Part shown: positions 8,358-17,876 of the stretch, piece by piece
How positions within the stretch are numbered: the first letter of the stretch is position 1
Layout of the letters: each line of letters begins with the position of its first letter
Assembly: GCA_016286445.1 (NCBI GenBank)
Contig: JAEESS010000006.1
Location: 1 to 64,000, forward strand
From: Bacillota bacterium
Lineage (GTDB): Bacteria > Bacillota > Clostridia > Christensenellales > CAG-138
Direction of reading: 5' to 3'
Length of the DNA: 64,000 nucleotides
Program-made: the position numbers and the translations under genes
Notes under the pieces: model-generated
What the model saw: only the letters and a program-made list of their open reading frames with translations
Database searches by the model: none
What the model was told of the DNA's origin: nothing

Positions 8358-8963
8358 ATGGCTTTTTTTGACAATTTGTTTGGAAAAGGAAAGATGTTTT
8401 CGGACCGCATGCGGTATGTCGATGATTTCACGATCGAAGAATATCAAAATGCACGCGGCAAAACACGCAGAAAAGCGGTTTATATCGGTCAGTGGACCGT
8501 GCTTCAGGAGAAAGGCGGCAAGACCCTTGCAAAGCTGATCGGCACTGCGGTCTTTGCGGCGCTTGCCTCGGCAGCGCTTGTCAACGCTGTGCTTCTCACA
8601 CATATGTTAAGCGGGTACCTGCTTGTGATGATCCCGATTTATATCGCCCTTTTCCCGATGCTGTATCTGATGATGGGCGCATTTTCGCTCCCGTACCGTC
8701 AAAACCCGATGCGCAGGGATCAGTATATGCACGGGATCCAGCGCATGCAGCGCTCGTCTGTTGCGATCATGGTATTTGTCGCTGTCGGGATGGTCGCCGG
8801 TTTTATCGTTCGGATTGTTCAGAAAGATTGGTTGTACCTGAAACAGGACATTTGGTTTTTGATCGGATGCTTTATGTCCGTTGCGTTCTGCGCAGGCGTT
8901 CTGTTCCTGCTTGGGAGAATCGATACGCGCGAATGCCCGAACAATGCCTATAAAAATCCATAA
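8358..8963 (+). CDS. hypothetical 4-TM membrane protein
   Basis: MAFFDNLFGKGKMFSDRMRYVDDFTIEEYQNARGKTRRKAVYIGQWTVL... with paired hydrophobic segments. Confidence 0.6.
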   Translation: MAFFDNLFGKGKMFSDRMRYVDDFTIEEYQNARGKTRRKAVYIGQWTVLQEKGGKTLAKLIGTAVFAALASAALVNAVLLTHMLSGYLLVMIPIYIALFPMLYLMMGAFSLPYRQNPMRRDQYMHGIQRMQRSSVAIMVFVAVGMVAGFIVRIVQKDWLYLKQDIWFLIGCFMSVAFCAGVLFLLGRIDTRECPNNAYKNP

Positions 8964-9101
8964 ATGTCGATGCTGTCTGACAAAAACCAATGCGCTAAAA
9001 GAAGAATGTACAACAGGAAAACGGCATGAAAACGGACTATTTTGGCATGTTGTTGTATAGAATGAAGCAATGGAATTCTTTTGATATTTTTTCGTAAAAC
9101 C

Positions 9102-9130
9102 TTGACAATAATGTAAACACTTTGTATAAT
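9102..9130 (+). promoter_or_regulatory. consensus sigma-70/A promoter of the opp operon
   Basis: TTGACA - 17 nt - TATAAT, both hexamers perfect. Confidence 0.85.
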
Positions 9131-9215
9131 GGGTGCGTAATGTAGAGGCACGGGTATTTATACATTCAGTATTAATACATAACCACTGCATCAAAACAAA
9201 TAGGAGGAAAACAAA

Positions 9216-11516
9216 ATGAAGAAACTGACAGCATTGTTGCTCGCACTGCTCATGGTTCTCGCGTTCGCAGCGTGCAAGACGCCGACGACGCCCGAAGAAC
9301 CCGGCACGGAAGCGACGACAGCGCCGGAACCTGTCGATGAGCCGACTCCGGAACCTGTAGTTGAACCTGAGAAGGTTGTGTCCCCCGAGGACATCAAAGA
9401 GCAGGCGGAGTTTGACGTCATGACGCTCGGTAATTTTGAGTACGGCAAAGATTACTCCTCTCTGTACGATCAGTACGGCAAGGGCATCACGCTTGATGAC
9501 GTTACCGAAGATGACGAAGGCAATGCTTATATCACCGTTGACGGTGAGGAGCATCAGCTCGGCCTCGACTTCCTGACGATGGCGATGGTTTACAACACCA
9601 CGCCGACCGCAAAGTATCCGACTGAGGAAGATGCTTATGCGGCATGGTGGAGAATGTACATCACCCGTTGGAACTACCTGCTCCCCGAAGTCCCGCTGTA
9701 CAGCAACGAGTACTACGATCTGTACAATGCACAGATCAAGGGCGTTCAGGAACATCCGACCAACCCGTTCTGGAGCCCCACGAACGCGCTGATCGATTGG
9801 ACCTCCGATAAGGAAGACCACTCCATCATCATCGGCAACTCGACCGAGCTTTCCGGTCAGTTCCGTTATGCAACGTTCGGCAAGTCCAGCCCGGCAGCGT
9901 CCGATAACGACATCGAAGCTCTGACCACCGGTCTCGAGACCGTCGTCAGCAACAAAGAGGGCGGTTATCAGTGGAACGACACCGTTGTTGATTCTCACGA
10001 AGAGAAGATCAACGAGGACGGTACCCTGACCTTCACGATCAAGATCAAGGAAGACCTGCTCTTCTCCGACGGCAGCCCCATCACCGCGAAGGATTACCTC
10101 GCATTCCCGATGGCGTTCGCAACTCCTGTTGCAACCGAAGCGAGCGGCAGACAGGTCAGCTACCGTACCACGGTTGGCTGGCAGGGCGCATATGAGAAGT
10201 ACACCGGTCCGAACAGCGAAGAAGGCACGAAGGAATTCTCCGGTCTCCATCTGATCGACGACTACACCTTTGCAGTCACCGTTCCGGAAGACTATGCGAA
10301 CTACTTCTACAAGATCATCTACGGCGCGTTCAGCCCGTTCTATGCGGCGGCTGTTCTCGGCGAAGGCGTTGAAATCAAGGACGACGGCAATGGCTGCTAC
10401 CTCTCCGATGAGTTCTATGCAAAGGACGCGGAAGGCAAGTATGTCCAGGCAGCTGCAATCAAAAAGCTCTGCACGGATACCTCTGCTGAAAACTATGCTG
10501 CATATCCGTGGTCCGGCCCCTATGTGGTCGAATCCTTCGACAACACCGATGCTTCTGCAGTTCTCGTAAAGAACGAGTACTTCAAGGGCAACTATGAAGG
10601 CGTCAAGCCGGGCATCGAAAAGATCATCTACAAGAGGGTCGTTGCTGCAACCCAGCTCGAAGACTTCAAGGCAGGCGGTCTTGACGTTATCGCGGCAATC
10701 ACCGGCGGTGCACCGACCGACGAAGCTCTGAAGCTCGCTGACGGTTCTGACGGCAAGTATGTTTACACGCACTACAGCCGTGCAGGTTACGGCAAGCTCG
10801 GTTTCCGTGCTGACTACGGTCCTGCTCAGTTCCGTTCCGTCCGTGCGGCGATCGCACTCTGCATGGATCGTGCACAGTTCGCGAAGGACTTCACCGGCGG
10901 CTACGGCGGCGTTGTTGACGGTCCGTACTACACCGGTTCCTGGATGTACAAAGCGGCAGTTGCGCAGGGCATGATCCTCGACAGCTACGCGACCAGCGCA
11001 GATGCGGCGATCGAAGTCCTCGAAGAGGATGGCTGGATCTATGATGCAGAAGGCAAGCCGTACTCCGGCGAAGGTCCGCGCTACAAGGCGATCCCGGCTG
11101 ACAAGATCAACGATAACGATAAGATCTATCAGTCCAAGGACGGCACCTACAAGACCGTTGAAGTCAATGGCGTCTATCTGATGCCGCTCGTCATCAACTG
11201 GTTCGGCACCGCTGACAACGAGTTCACCGATCTGCTCCAGACCGGCTTCCGTGAGAATGACAACGTCAAGGCAGCGGGCATGATCGTTTACAACCAGATC
11301 GGCGACTTCGGTCCGATGCTCGACGAACTCTATCAGGCAGCTGTTTACGGCTTCTATGCGGGCACCCCGATGTACTGCGCATTCAACTTCGCAACCGGCT
11401 TCAACAGCGCGGCTTACGATTTCGCGTTCAACATGACGATCGATCCTTCGATGTATGACGACTATTCTCAGTACTACATCAAGGATGCAGCAGACATCCT
11501 CTGGCTCAATAAGTAA
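9216..11516 (+). CDS. peptide/nickel-type ABC transporter substrate-binding lipoprotein (SBP_bac_5)
   Basis: MKKLTALLLALLMVLAFAACKT lipobox; TPEEPGTEATTAPEPVDEPTPEPV linker; TFTIKIKEDLLFSDGSPITAKDYLAF; RSVRAAIALCMDRAQFAKDFTGGYGG. Confidence 0.9.
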   Translation: MKKLTALLLALLMVLAFAACKTPTTPEEPGTEATTAPEPVDEPTPEPVVEPEKVVSPEDIKEQAEFDVMTLGNFEYGKDYSSLYDQYGKGITLDDVTEDDEGNAYITVDGEEHQLGLDFLTMAMVYNTTPTAKYPTEEDAYAAWWRMYITRWNYLLPEVPLYSNEYYDLYNAQIKGVQEHPTNPFWSPTNALIDWTSDKEDHSIIIGNSTELSGQFRYATFGKSSPAASDNDIEALTTGLETVVSNKEGGYQWNDTVVDSHEEKINEDGTLTFTIKIKEDLLFSDGSPITAKDYLAFPMAFATPVATEASGRQVSYRTTVGWQGAYEKYTGPNSEEGTKEFSGLHLIDDYTFAVTVPEDYANYFYKIIYGAFSPFYAAAVLGEGVEIKDDGNGCYLSDEFYAKDAEGKYVQAAAIKKLCTDTSAENYAAYPWSGPYVVESFDNTDASAVLVKNEYFKGNYEGVKPGIEKIIYKRVVAATQLEDFKAGGLDVIAAITGGAPTDEALKLADGSDGKYVYTHYSRAGYGKLGFRADYGPAQFRSVRAAIALCMDRAQFAKDFTGGYGGVVDGPYYTGSWMYKAAVAQGMILDSYATSADAAIEVLEEDGWIYDAEGKPYSGEGPRYKAIPADKINDNDKIYQSKDGTYKTVEVNGVYLMPLVINWFGTADNEFTDLLQTGFRENDNVKAAGMIVYNQIGDFGPMLDELYQAAVYGFYAGTPMYCAFNFATGFNSAAYDFAFNMTIDPSMYDDYSQYYIKDAADILWLNK

Positions 11517-11550
11517 TTTCGCAGAATTGCGGGAAAACAAATGACTCACC

Positions 11551-11590
11551 GCATCCGGCGGCGGCTACGCCGCCGGATGCAATTTTTTTC
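11551..11590 (+). terminator. strong terminator between the SBP gene and the permease genes
   Basis: GCATCCGGCGGCG-gcta-CGCCGCCGGATGC-AATTTTTTT. Confidence 0.9.
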
Positions 11591-11692
11591 CACTTACGCC
11601 AACAAATTTCGGAAAGCGACAAGAAAGTTGTCGATTCAATCGATAATTACTTGTTTTAATAAATCCAAGCTTCAAGATTAAAGGAGTATCCC

Positions 11693-12733
11693 ATGGGAAG
11701 ATACATTCTAAAGAGATTGGTGTACATGGTCTTCGTATTCTTTCTTCTGACCTTTATTCTGTTTATTCTTTATCAGATGATGCCCGCAAACCGTGCCTAT
11801 ACGGATGCGAGAAACGAAATCCAAACGATGAAGAACCTGACGGAAGAAGAAAAGAAGACAAAATTCGATGAGCTGTATCTGAATTACCAGCGGAAATACG
11901 GAACGGATACCGACAACAAGCTTGTTCTGTATCTGCGTTGGCTCGGTCTTTATCCGTATTACAATGGCGAACTAAAGGGTATTTTTGAGGGGAATTTCGG
12001 TTTTTCATACGACTATAATAAACCGGTCATAGAAGTTGTACCGACGCATATGCGGAACTCGTTTATTATAGGCCTCATAACTGAAATCGCAGTTTTGGGC
12101 GTTACGATCCCGCTGGGCATTAAGTGCGCCGTAAAGAAAGGAAGCCGGTTTGACCGGTTTACACAGTTCTTTACGCTGATCGGTTTCTCAACGCCAAGCT
12201 TCATTATTTACATCGTATTCATCGTATTCTTCTGTTCGATCCTGCATTGGTTCCCGGTCAGCGGCATGCAGACGCCGGGTAATCCATATACGGGATTCCG
12301 GAAGGTTCTGGACGTTCTGCACCATGTCGCGCTGCCGACGATCTGTTTGACGTTCGGTTCTCTGGCGACCATCACTCGTATCTGCCGTGCTTCCATGATC
12401 GACGCGCTGAGCCTTGACTGCATCCGCACCGCGCGTGCGAAGGGCTTGACCGAGAAGACGGTTATCTACAGTCATGCATGGCGCAACGCGCTTGTTCCGA
12501 TGGTTGCTATCATCGTCGGCGGTTTCTTTGGAACGATTGGCGGCGCAATGATCCTTGAGCAGATGTTCGGTTTCAAGGGCATGGGCTTTTTGTTCCTGAA
12601 CGCAACCAGAACAGCGGACTATGATATGATCATGTTCCTGGAGGTTATCTACACCTTCATCGGACTGTTCTCGAACCTCGTCATCGACCTTACATACGGT
12701 CTGGTCGATCCGCGTGTCCGCATCAGCAAGTAA
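11693..12733 (+). CDS. oppB: ABC transporter permease, OppB/DppB type
   Basis: MGRYILKRLVYMVFVFFLLTFILFILYQMMP; EAA-type loop RASMIDALSLDCIRTARAKGLTEKTVIYSHAWRNALVPMV. Confidence 0.9.
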   Translation: MGRYILKRLVYMVFVFFLLTFILFILYQMMPANRAYTDARNEIQTMKNLTEEEKKTKFDELYLNYQRKYGTDTDNKLVLYLRWLGLYPYYNGELKGIFEGNFGFSYDYNKPVIEVVPTHMRNSFIIGLITEIAVLGVTIPLGIKCAVKKGSRFDRFTQFFTLIGFSTPSFIIYIVFIVFFCSILHWFPVSGMQTPGNPYTGFRKVLDVLHHVALPTICLTFGSLATITRICRASMIDALSLDCIRTARAKGLTEKTVIYSHAWRNALVPMVAIIVGGFFGTIGGAMILEQMFGFKGMGFLFLNATRTADYDMIMFLEVIYTFIGLFSNLVIDLTYGLVDPRVRISK

Positions 12734-12745
12734 GGAGGGAGCAAC

Positions 12746-14725
12746 ATGGAAAAGAAAAAGAAAGAAAACATCTTCCGGAAACTCCTTCGTTGGTTCGTAC
12801 GCGGCTTCTTCGGTCTGAAATTCGAGGAAAAGTGGTTCGGCAAGAGGGAAAAGGAACAGAAAGAAATCGTTTATAAGAACGGCGTTCCCGATGATTCGGA
12901 GCTGATCGTCAGCCCCGGCCGTCAGGTTTTCAACCGCTTCATGGAGCGCAAGTTTGCGGTGTTTTCTGTCATCGTGGTTCTGATCATGTTTGCGATCGTG
13001 TTCATCGCGCCTCACTTCATGACGAAGTACTATGATGCGTTCACCGAAACGACGCAGAAGGACCTCCCGCCGACGATGGCGTTCATGAAGGTCCCGAAGG
13101 AGCTGAAGAACAACATCAAGATGATCGACAGCTACGGTCCGTTCTCGGTCGGTCTTTCGAAAGACGGCGAAGTCTTCCTCTGGGGTATCGAAAGAATCGG
13201 CGCTTCCGGTGAAACCATGGCGATCCCGGACGAAGTCAAGAATGCGAAGATCGCATACGTTGCCGCAGGTCAGGACCACGCGATCGCGATCGGCGAAGAC
13301 GGCAAGTTCTACGGCTGGGGCAGCAACCGTTTCGGCCAGTTTGACGTTAACGAGAAGATCCTGAACAATCCGAACCTTGAGCCGGTTCCGGATGTGGTTC
13401 TGAAGGGCGAGGTCGACGTCAGCCACATCAAGAAGGTAGCTTGCGGTTATCAGGCAAGCGCGATCCTGATGGACGACGGTACGCTCTATATCTGGGGCAA
13501 CAAACAGGCGTACTCCAACATGGAGAAGTTCATCGGAAAGGACAATATCCAGGATATCGACTTTACGCTGAACTACGTCGTCGGTCTTACCGACACGCAG
13601 TCGAGTATCTTTACCGGAACGAAGGGTCTGTACGACAAAGTTCGCAGCACGATCACATCCGGCAAAGCGGTCAAGATCAAGGAATTCCTCAACGGAAGAA
13701 AGATCACCGAGATCCGTTCCACGACGACCAATATCTGTCTGCTTCTGGACGACGGCAGCATCGCGCTGACCGGCGACTTCCAGGTCGACAGCGTCGAGAT
13801 CCCGACGCTGCAGGAAGGCGAATACATCATCGATATTGAAGCGGGCACATACCACTACACCGCGCTCAGCAATCTCGGACATGTCTATTCGTTTGGCGGC
13901 GACCATTACCGTCAGGCGGAAGCACCGGTAGTGGACGGCGCAAAGAAGATCTTTGCCGGCGCGTTCCAGAGCTATGCGGTGGACGGAGAAGGCAAGCTGC
14001 TCGAAAAGTGGGGTCTTAAGGGGTATCTGTTCGGTACCGATGACCGTGGCGCGAACATCGCAGAGCGCGTGATCGCCGGCGGACGCATCACGATGACGGT
14101 CGGCGCGGTCGCCGTTATCATCGAAATCGTCATCGGCGTTTCGATCGGTCTGATGGCGGGCTTCCTCGGCGGCTGGGTCGACATCTTCCTCATGCGTGTG
14201 GCGGAGGTCTTCAGTTCGATCCCGCTGTATCCGTTCATGTTGATCCTGAGCTCCCTGCTTGCGCAGGTCTCGATGACGACAGACCAGAGATTGTACATGG
14301 TCATGGTTATCCTCGGCATCCTCGGCTGGCCCTTATTCGCGAACATCACGCGTGCGCAGGTTCTGGTCGCCCGCGAATCCGAGTATGTCACCGCGGCAAA
14401 GGCAATGGGCGTCAAGGGATCGAGAATCGCGTTCAAACACATCCTGCCGAACATCATCTCGGTTATCCTCGTCAACATGACGCTGAGCTTCGCGGCTTCC
14501 ATGCAGACGGAGACGTCGCTGTCCTTCCTCGGTTTCGGCGTCAACTATCCGCAGCCGAGCTGGGGCAACATGCTCTCCCGTGCAAGTAACGCAACCGCGG
14601 CAATCAACTTCTGGTGGCAGTGGGTGTTCACCTCTGCGATCCTCGTTTTCACGACGATCTGTATCAACACCATCGGCGACACGCTGCGCGACGTTATGGA
14701 CCCGAAGTCCACAAATGATAAGTAA
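12746..14725 (+). CDS. oppC: ABC transporter permease, OppC/DppC type, with internal 7-bladed RCC1-like propeller
   Basis: N-terminal TM1 (FAVFSVIVVLIMFAIVFIAPHF); seven ~40-residue repeats each ending G.(V/L)(F/Y).WG-like; then canonical OppC core LFGTDDRGANIAERVIAGGRITMTVGAV...EYVTAAKAMGVKGSRIAFKHILPN...SWGNML. Confidence 0.9.
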   Translation: MEKKKKENIFRKLLRWFVRGFFGLKFEEKWFGKREKEQKEIVYKNGVPDDSELIVSPGRQVFNRFMERKFAVFSVIVVLIMFAIVFIAPHFMTKYYDAFTETTQKDLPPTMAFMKVPKELKNNIKMIDSYGPFSVGLSKDGEVFLWGIERIGASGETMAIPDEVKNAKIAYVAAGQDHAIAIGEDGKFYGWGSNRFGQFDVNEKILNNPNLEPVPDVVLKGEVDVSHIKKVACGYQASAILMDDGTLYIWGNKQAYSNMEKFIGKDNIQDIDFTLNYVVGLTDTQSSIFTGTKGLYDKVRSTITSGKAVKIKEFLNGRKITEIRSTTTNICLLLDDGSIALTGDFQVDSVEIPTLQEGEYIIDIEAGTYHYTALSNLGHVYSFGGDHYRQAEAPVVDGAKKIFAGAFQSYAVDGEGKLLEKWGLKGYLFGTDDRGANIAERVIAGGRITMTVGAVAVIIEIVIGVSIGLMAGFLGGWVDIFLMRVAEVFSSIPLYPFMLILSSLLAQVSMTTDQRLYMVMVILGILGWPLFANITRAQVLVARESEYVTAAKAMGVKGSRIAFKHILPNIISVILVNMTLSFAASMQTETSLSFLGFGVNYPQPSWGNMLSRASNATAAINFWWQWVFTSAILVFTTICINTIGDTLRDVMDPKSTNDK

Positions 14726-14739
14726 AGGAGGAAAAAGCT

Positions 14740-15756
14740 ATGCCTTTGTTGGAAGTTAAACATCTTCACACCTTCTTTACGACAAAGAAAGGTATTGTCA
14801 AGGCGGTCAACGACGTTTCCTACGAACTGGATTCCGGTAAGACCATCGGTATCGTCGGCGAATCCGGTTCCGGCAAGTCCGTTTCCGCTATGAGCATTCT
14901 GCAGCTTCTGGACGGCAATGGTTATATTGAAAGCGGCGAGATCCTTCTGGAGGGCAAAGACCTCACGAAGTTCACGCTGAAGCAGATGTACAACGTCCGC
15001 GGCAACGATATCTCCGTCATCTTCCAGGAGCCGATGACGTCCCTGAACCCTGTCTTTTCGGTCGACAGACAGCTGTCCGAGCCGTTCATGATTCACCAGG
15101 GCATGGACAAAAAGGAAGCGCACCAGCACGCGCTTCAGATGCTGTACGACGTACAGATCCCGAATCCGGAAGTCGTCATTAAGCAGTATCCGCACCAGCT
15201 CTCCGGCGGTATGCGTCAGCGCGTCATGATCGCTATGGCGCTTGCCTGTAAGCCCAAGATCCTGATCGCAGACGAGCCGACGACGGCTCTGGACGTTACG
15301 ATCCAGGCGCAGATCCTGAAGCTGATGAACGATCTGAAGCAGTCGACCGGTACGGCGATCATATTCATCACGCATGACCTTGGCGTTATCAATGAAATGG
15401 CGGACGATGTTGCGGTCATGTACTGCGGACAGGTCGTTGAGCATGCGCCCGTCGACGTCATCTTCCAAGGCAACGGCGAATACAGCCATCCGTATACGGA
15501 AGGTTTGATGATGTCCATTCCGCGTCTTGAAAATGACAGCGACCATCTTGACCCGATCCCCGGTGTCGTTCCGCATCCGCTGGCACTGCCGAAGGGATGC
15601 AAATTCGGACCGCGCTGCAAGTACTGCACACAGAAATGCATCGAAGAAGAACCGGAGCTTATGGATGTAAGCGACAATCAGAAGATCAGATGCTTCTATC
15701 CTAATAAGGAGGAACGGACCAGTGTCGAACACCAAAAAATTACTGTCAATCACTAA
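14740..15756 (+). CDS. oppD: peptide ABC transporter ATP-binding protein, OppD/DppD type
   Basis: GIVGESGSGKSVSAMSI Walker A, QYPHQLSGGMRQRVMIAMALACKPKILIADEPTTALDVT, C-terminal GCKFGPRCKYC Cys motif. Confidence 0.93.
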   Translation: MPLLEVKHLHTFFTTKKGIVKAVNDVSYELDSGKTIGIVGESGSGKSVSAMSILQLLDGNGYIESGEILLEGKDLTKFTLKQMYNVRGNDISVIFQEPMTSLNPVFSVDRQLSEPFMIHQGMDKKEAHQHALQMLYDVQIPNPEVVIKQYPHQLSGGMRQRVMIAMALACKPKILIADEPTTALDVTIQAQILKLMNDLKQSTGTAIIFITHDLGVINEMADDVAVMYCGQVVEHAPVDVIFQGNGEYSHPYTEGLMMSIPRLENDSDHLDPIPGVVPHPLALPKGCKFGPRCKYCTQKCIEEEPELMDVSDNQKIRCFYPNKEERTSVEHQKITVNH

Positions 15757-17326
15757 TCTGAAGAAGTACTTTCCGGTAGCAAAGTCTTCTATTTTCCAGA
15801 GAAAGCGTCTTTATGTCCGCGCAAACGAGGACATCACGATCGACATATATGAAGGTGAGACCCTCGGTATCGTCGGTGAATCCGGTTGCGGCAAGTCAAC
15901 GCTCGGTCGTGTTCTTCTGCAGCTGTATCCGCAGACTGCGGGATGTACGCTCTATTACGGAACGACGATCGATGAGATGACTCCGAAGTATGTGATCGAT
16001 ACGCTCAATAACGAAGGGAAGTATCGGAAAGCGCTGCACAAGGCGACCGAAAAGGCAGAAGAGCTGCAGAAGAAGGTCGAAGCGGCTGGCGGCGAAGACG
16101 GGGCGGATTTCTATCTGCTTCAGGAAGCCAATATCGCAAAGTGTGAGGAGCAGACACATCTCAACAACATCGTCAAGATTTTCGGTGGATTCTTTGCGAA
16201 GGACGATCCGGAAGGACGTCGGTTGATGAAGGAGATCTTCGGTGAAAACAAAAAGCGTAAAGCGCTCATGGAGCGCCGCAAGACGCAGCAGGTCAATTTT
16301 GAGCACTTTGACCATGCATTGACCGAAGCCAAAGACAACAAAAAAGCGTCGATTGAAAGCAAGAGAAATCGCGCGGAAGAAGCGCTCAAAAACACGGATG
16401 CGCAGATCGCTGAGATTGATGCCAAGATCGCAGGCATTCAGGCAAAACTCGATCAGGTGAAGGCAAAATACGCCGGTGATCCCGAATTTGAGAAATATGA
16501 AGCGATGCGTGACAACGGCATTGACCTTGCGCGTTTGAACTATGCGGAAATGCGTACACTCAGAAAGGATATGCAGATCATCTTCCAGGATCCGTATTCC
16601 AGTCTGAATCCGCGTTTCACGGTCGGACAGATCATTGAAGAAGGTCTTGTTACACACAAATTCTTCAAGCACGGTTCTTCGAAACTGCGTGAATACATCG
16701 TTGACACAATGGAGAAATGCGGTCTGCAGGAATACATGCTGCACAGATATCCGCACCAGTTCTCCGGCGGTCAGCGTCAGCGTATTTGCATCGCGCGTGC
16801 GCTTGCTGTTCAACCGAAGTTCGTTGTTTGTGACGAGTGCGTTTCCGCATTGGACGTTTCCATTCAGTCGCAGATCATCAACCTTCTGCAGGAGCTGAAG
16901 GAAAAGCAGCGCTTGACGTACATGTTCATCTCGCATGACCTGTCGGTCGTCAAGTTTATTTCCGACCGTATTGCGGTTATGTACCTCGGCAATATCGTTG
17001 AATTATCCGACAAGAAGACGATCTTCGATGATCCGCGTCACCCGTACACGGTTGCGCTGCTGTCTTCTATTCCTACCACGGAAGCAGGTTCTGCCGACAA
17101 AGAACGTATTATTCTCGAAGGCAACATTCCGAGCCCCGTGAACCCGCCTGCAGGCTGCAAGTTCTGCACACGCTGCTACATGGCGCAGGAAAAGTGCCGC
17201 AGGGTGTCTCCGCCGCTCGTTGAGATCGAGCCGGGTCACTTCTGTGCCTGCCACTTCCCGGAGCGGAAGATCGACGAGAACAAGAACTTCCTGTTTAAGG
17301 TCAAGACTACGAAGACCGAGGCTTAA
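15722..17326 (+). CDS. oppF: peptide ABC transporter ATP-binding protein, OppF/DppF type, with ~190-aa coiled-coil insertion
   Basis: GTG start; [21 protein letters not shown] Walker [27 protein letters not shown]-loop; [38 protein letters not shown]. ~190 charged residues lie between Walker A and Q-loop. Confidence 0.9.
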   Translation: MSNTKKLLSITNLKKYFPVAKSSIFQRKRLYVRANEDITIDIYEGETLGIVGESGCGKSTLGRVLLQLYPQTAGCTLYYGTTIDEMTPKYVIDTLNNEGKYRKALHKATEKAEELQKKVEAAGGEDGADFYLLQEANIAKCEEQTHLNNIVKIFGGFFAKDDPEGRRLMKEIFGENKKRKALMERRKTQQVNFEHFDHALTEAKDNKKASIESKRNRAEEALKNTDAQIAEIDAKIAGIQAKLDQVKAKYAGDPEFEKYEAMRDNGIDLARLNYAEMRTLRKDMQIIFQDPYSSLNPRFTVGQIIEEGLVTHKFFKHGSSKLREYIVDTMEKCGLQEYMLHRYPHQFSGGQRQRICIARALAVQPKFVVCDECVSALDVSIQSQIINLLQELKEKQRLTYMFISHDLSVVKFISDRIAVMYLGNIVELSDKKTIFDDPRHPYTVALLSSIPTTEAGSADKERIILEGNIPSPVNPPAGCKFCTRCYMAQEKCRRVSPPLVEIEPGHFCACHFPERKIDENKNFLFKVKTTKTEA

Positions 17327-17328
17327 GC

Positions 17329-17505
17329 ATGCGGACGTCGGAGGAGAACAGGAAGGAAGCGTTGGGCGAGGAAGAAGTACAGCTTGAAAAGCACGACATG
17401 TTGGCGCTGTGGATTTCAGGGCTGCTGACCATCGGGCTTCCGTGTCTGCTGATCGTTCTTCTGATAGTCGGCGTCACATTCCTCTTCTTCGGAGGATGCC
17501 GATAA
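17329..17505 (+). CDS. 58-aa single-TM protein at the end of the opp operon
   Basis: MRTSEENRKEALGEEEVQLEKHDMLALWISGLLTIGLPCLLIVLLIVGVTFLFFGGCR; starts 3 nt after the oppF stop. Confidence 0.5.
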   Translation: MRTSEENRKEALGEEEVQLEKHDMLALWISGLLTIGLPCLLIVLLIVGVTFLFFGGCR

Positions 17506-17518
17506 GACACAAAAACAC

Positions 17519-17549
17519 GGAACCGGTTTTTTGACCGGTTCCGTCTTTT
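17519..17549 (+). terminator. terminator after opp operon
   Basis: GGAACCGG-ttttttga-CCGGTTCC-gtctttt. Confidence 0.8.
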
Positions 17550-17625
17550 GTGGGACAAAAAGCGGACAAGCGCAGACAACAACTGTCATTTCCCAAAAAT
17601 CTTTTGCGGAAATCAAACTTTTTCG

Positions 17626-17690
17626 TTGACAAACCGCGACCGTTGTGGTAACGTATCAAAGGTGCCCCCGTTGGGGGCTCGTTTTTGATG
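17626..17690 (+). promoter_or_regulatory. promoter plus leader hairpin of the rpmG-secE-nusG-rplKA cluster
   Basis: TTGACA - 17 nt - TAACGT, then GCCCCC-GTT-GGGGGC-tcgttttt at 17664-17686 in the leader. Confidence 0.55.
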
Positions 17691-17714
17691 GAAAACATTT
17701 AGGAGGAGCACACA

Positions 17715-17864
17715 ATGCGCGTTAAGATCACTTTGGCCTGCACCGAATGCAAGCAGAGAAATTACAATACGTTCAAGAACAAAAAGAACGATCCCGATCG
17801 TCTTGAGTTCAACAAGTACTGCCGTTTCTGCCGCAAGCACACCCTGCACAGAGAGTCCAAGTAA
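17715..17864 (+). CDS. rpmG: 50S ribosomal protein L33 (Cys4 type)
   Basis: [49 protein letters not shown]; 49 aa so missing from the ORF track; aggagg RBS. Confidence 0.97.
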   Translation: MRVKITLACTECKQRNYNTFKNKKNDPDRLEFNKYCRFCRKHTLHRESK

Positions 17865-17876
17865 CGGGAGAATACC

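Noticed and set aside
8607-11549. 980-aa minus-strand ORF antisense to the SBP gene
   Set aside because: Shadow ORF from strong codon bias of the + strand SBP gene; composition is low-plausibility, it spans two + strand genes and a promoter, and has no RBS.
12188-13906. 572-aa minus-strand ORF antisense to oppB/oppC
   Set aside because: Shadow ORF; the sense strand encodes recognisable permeases and the propeller repeats.
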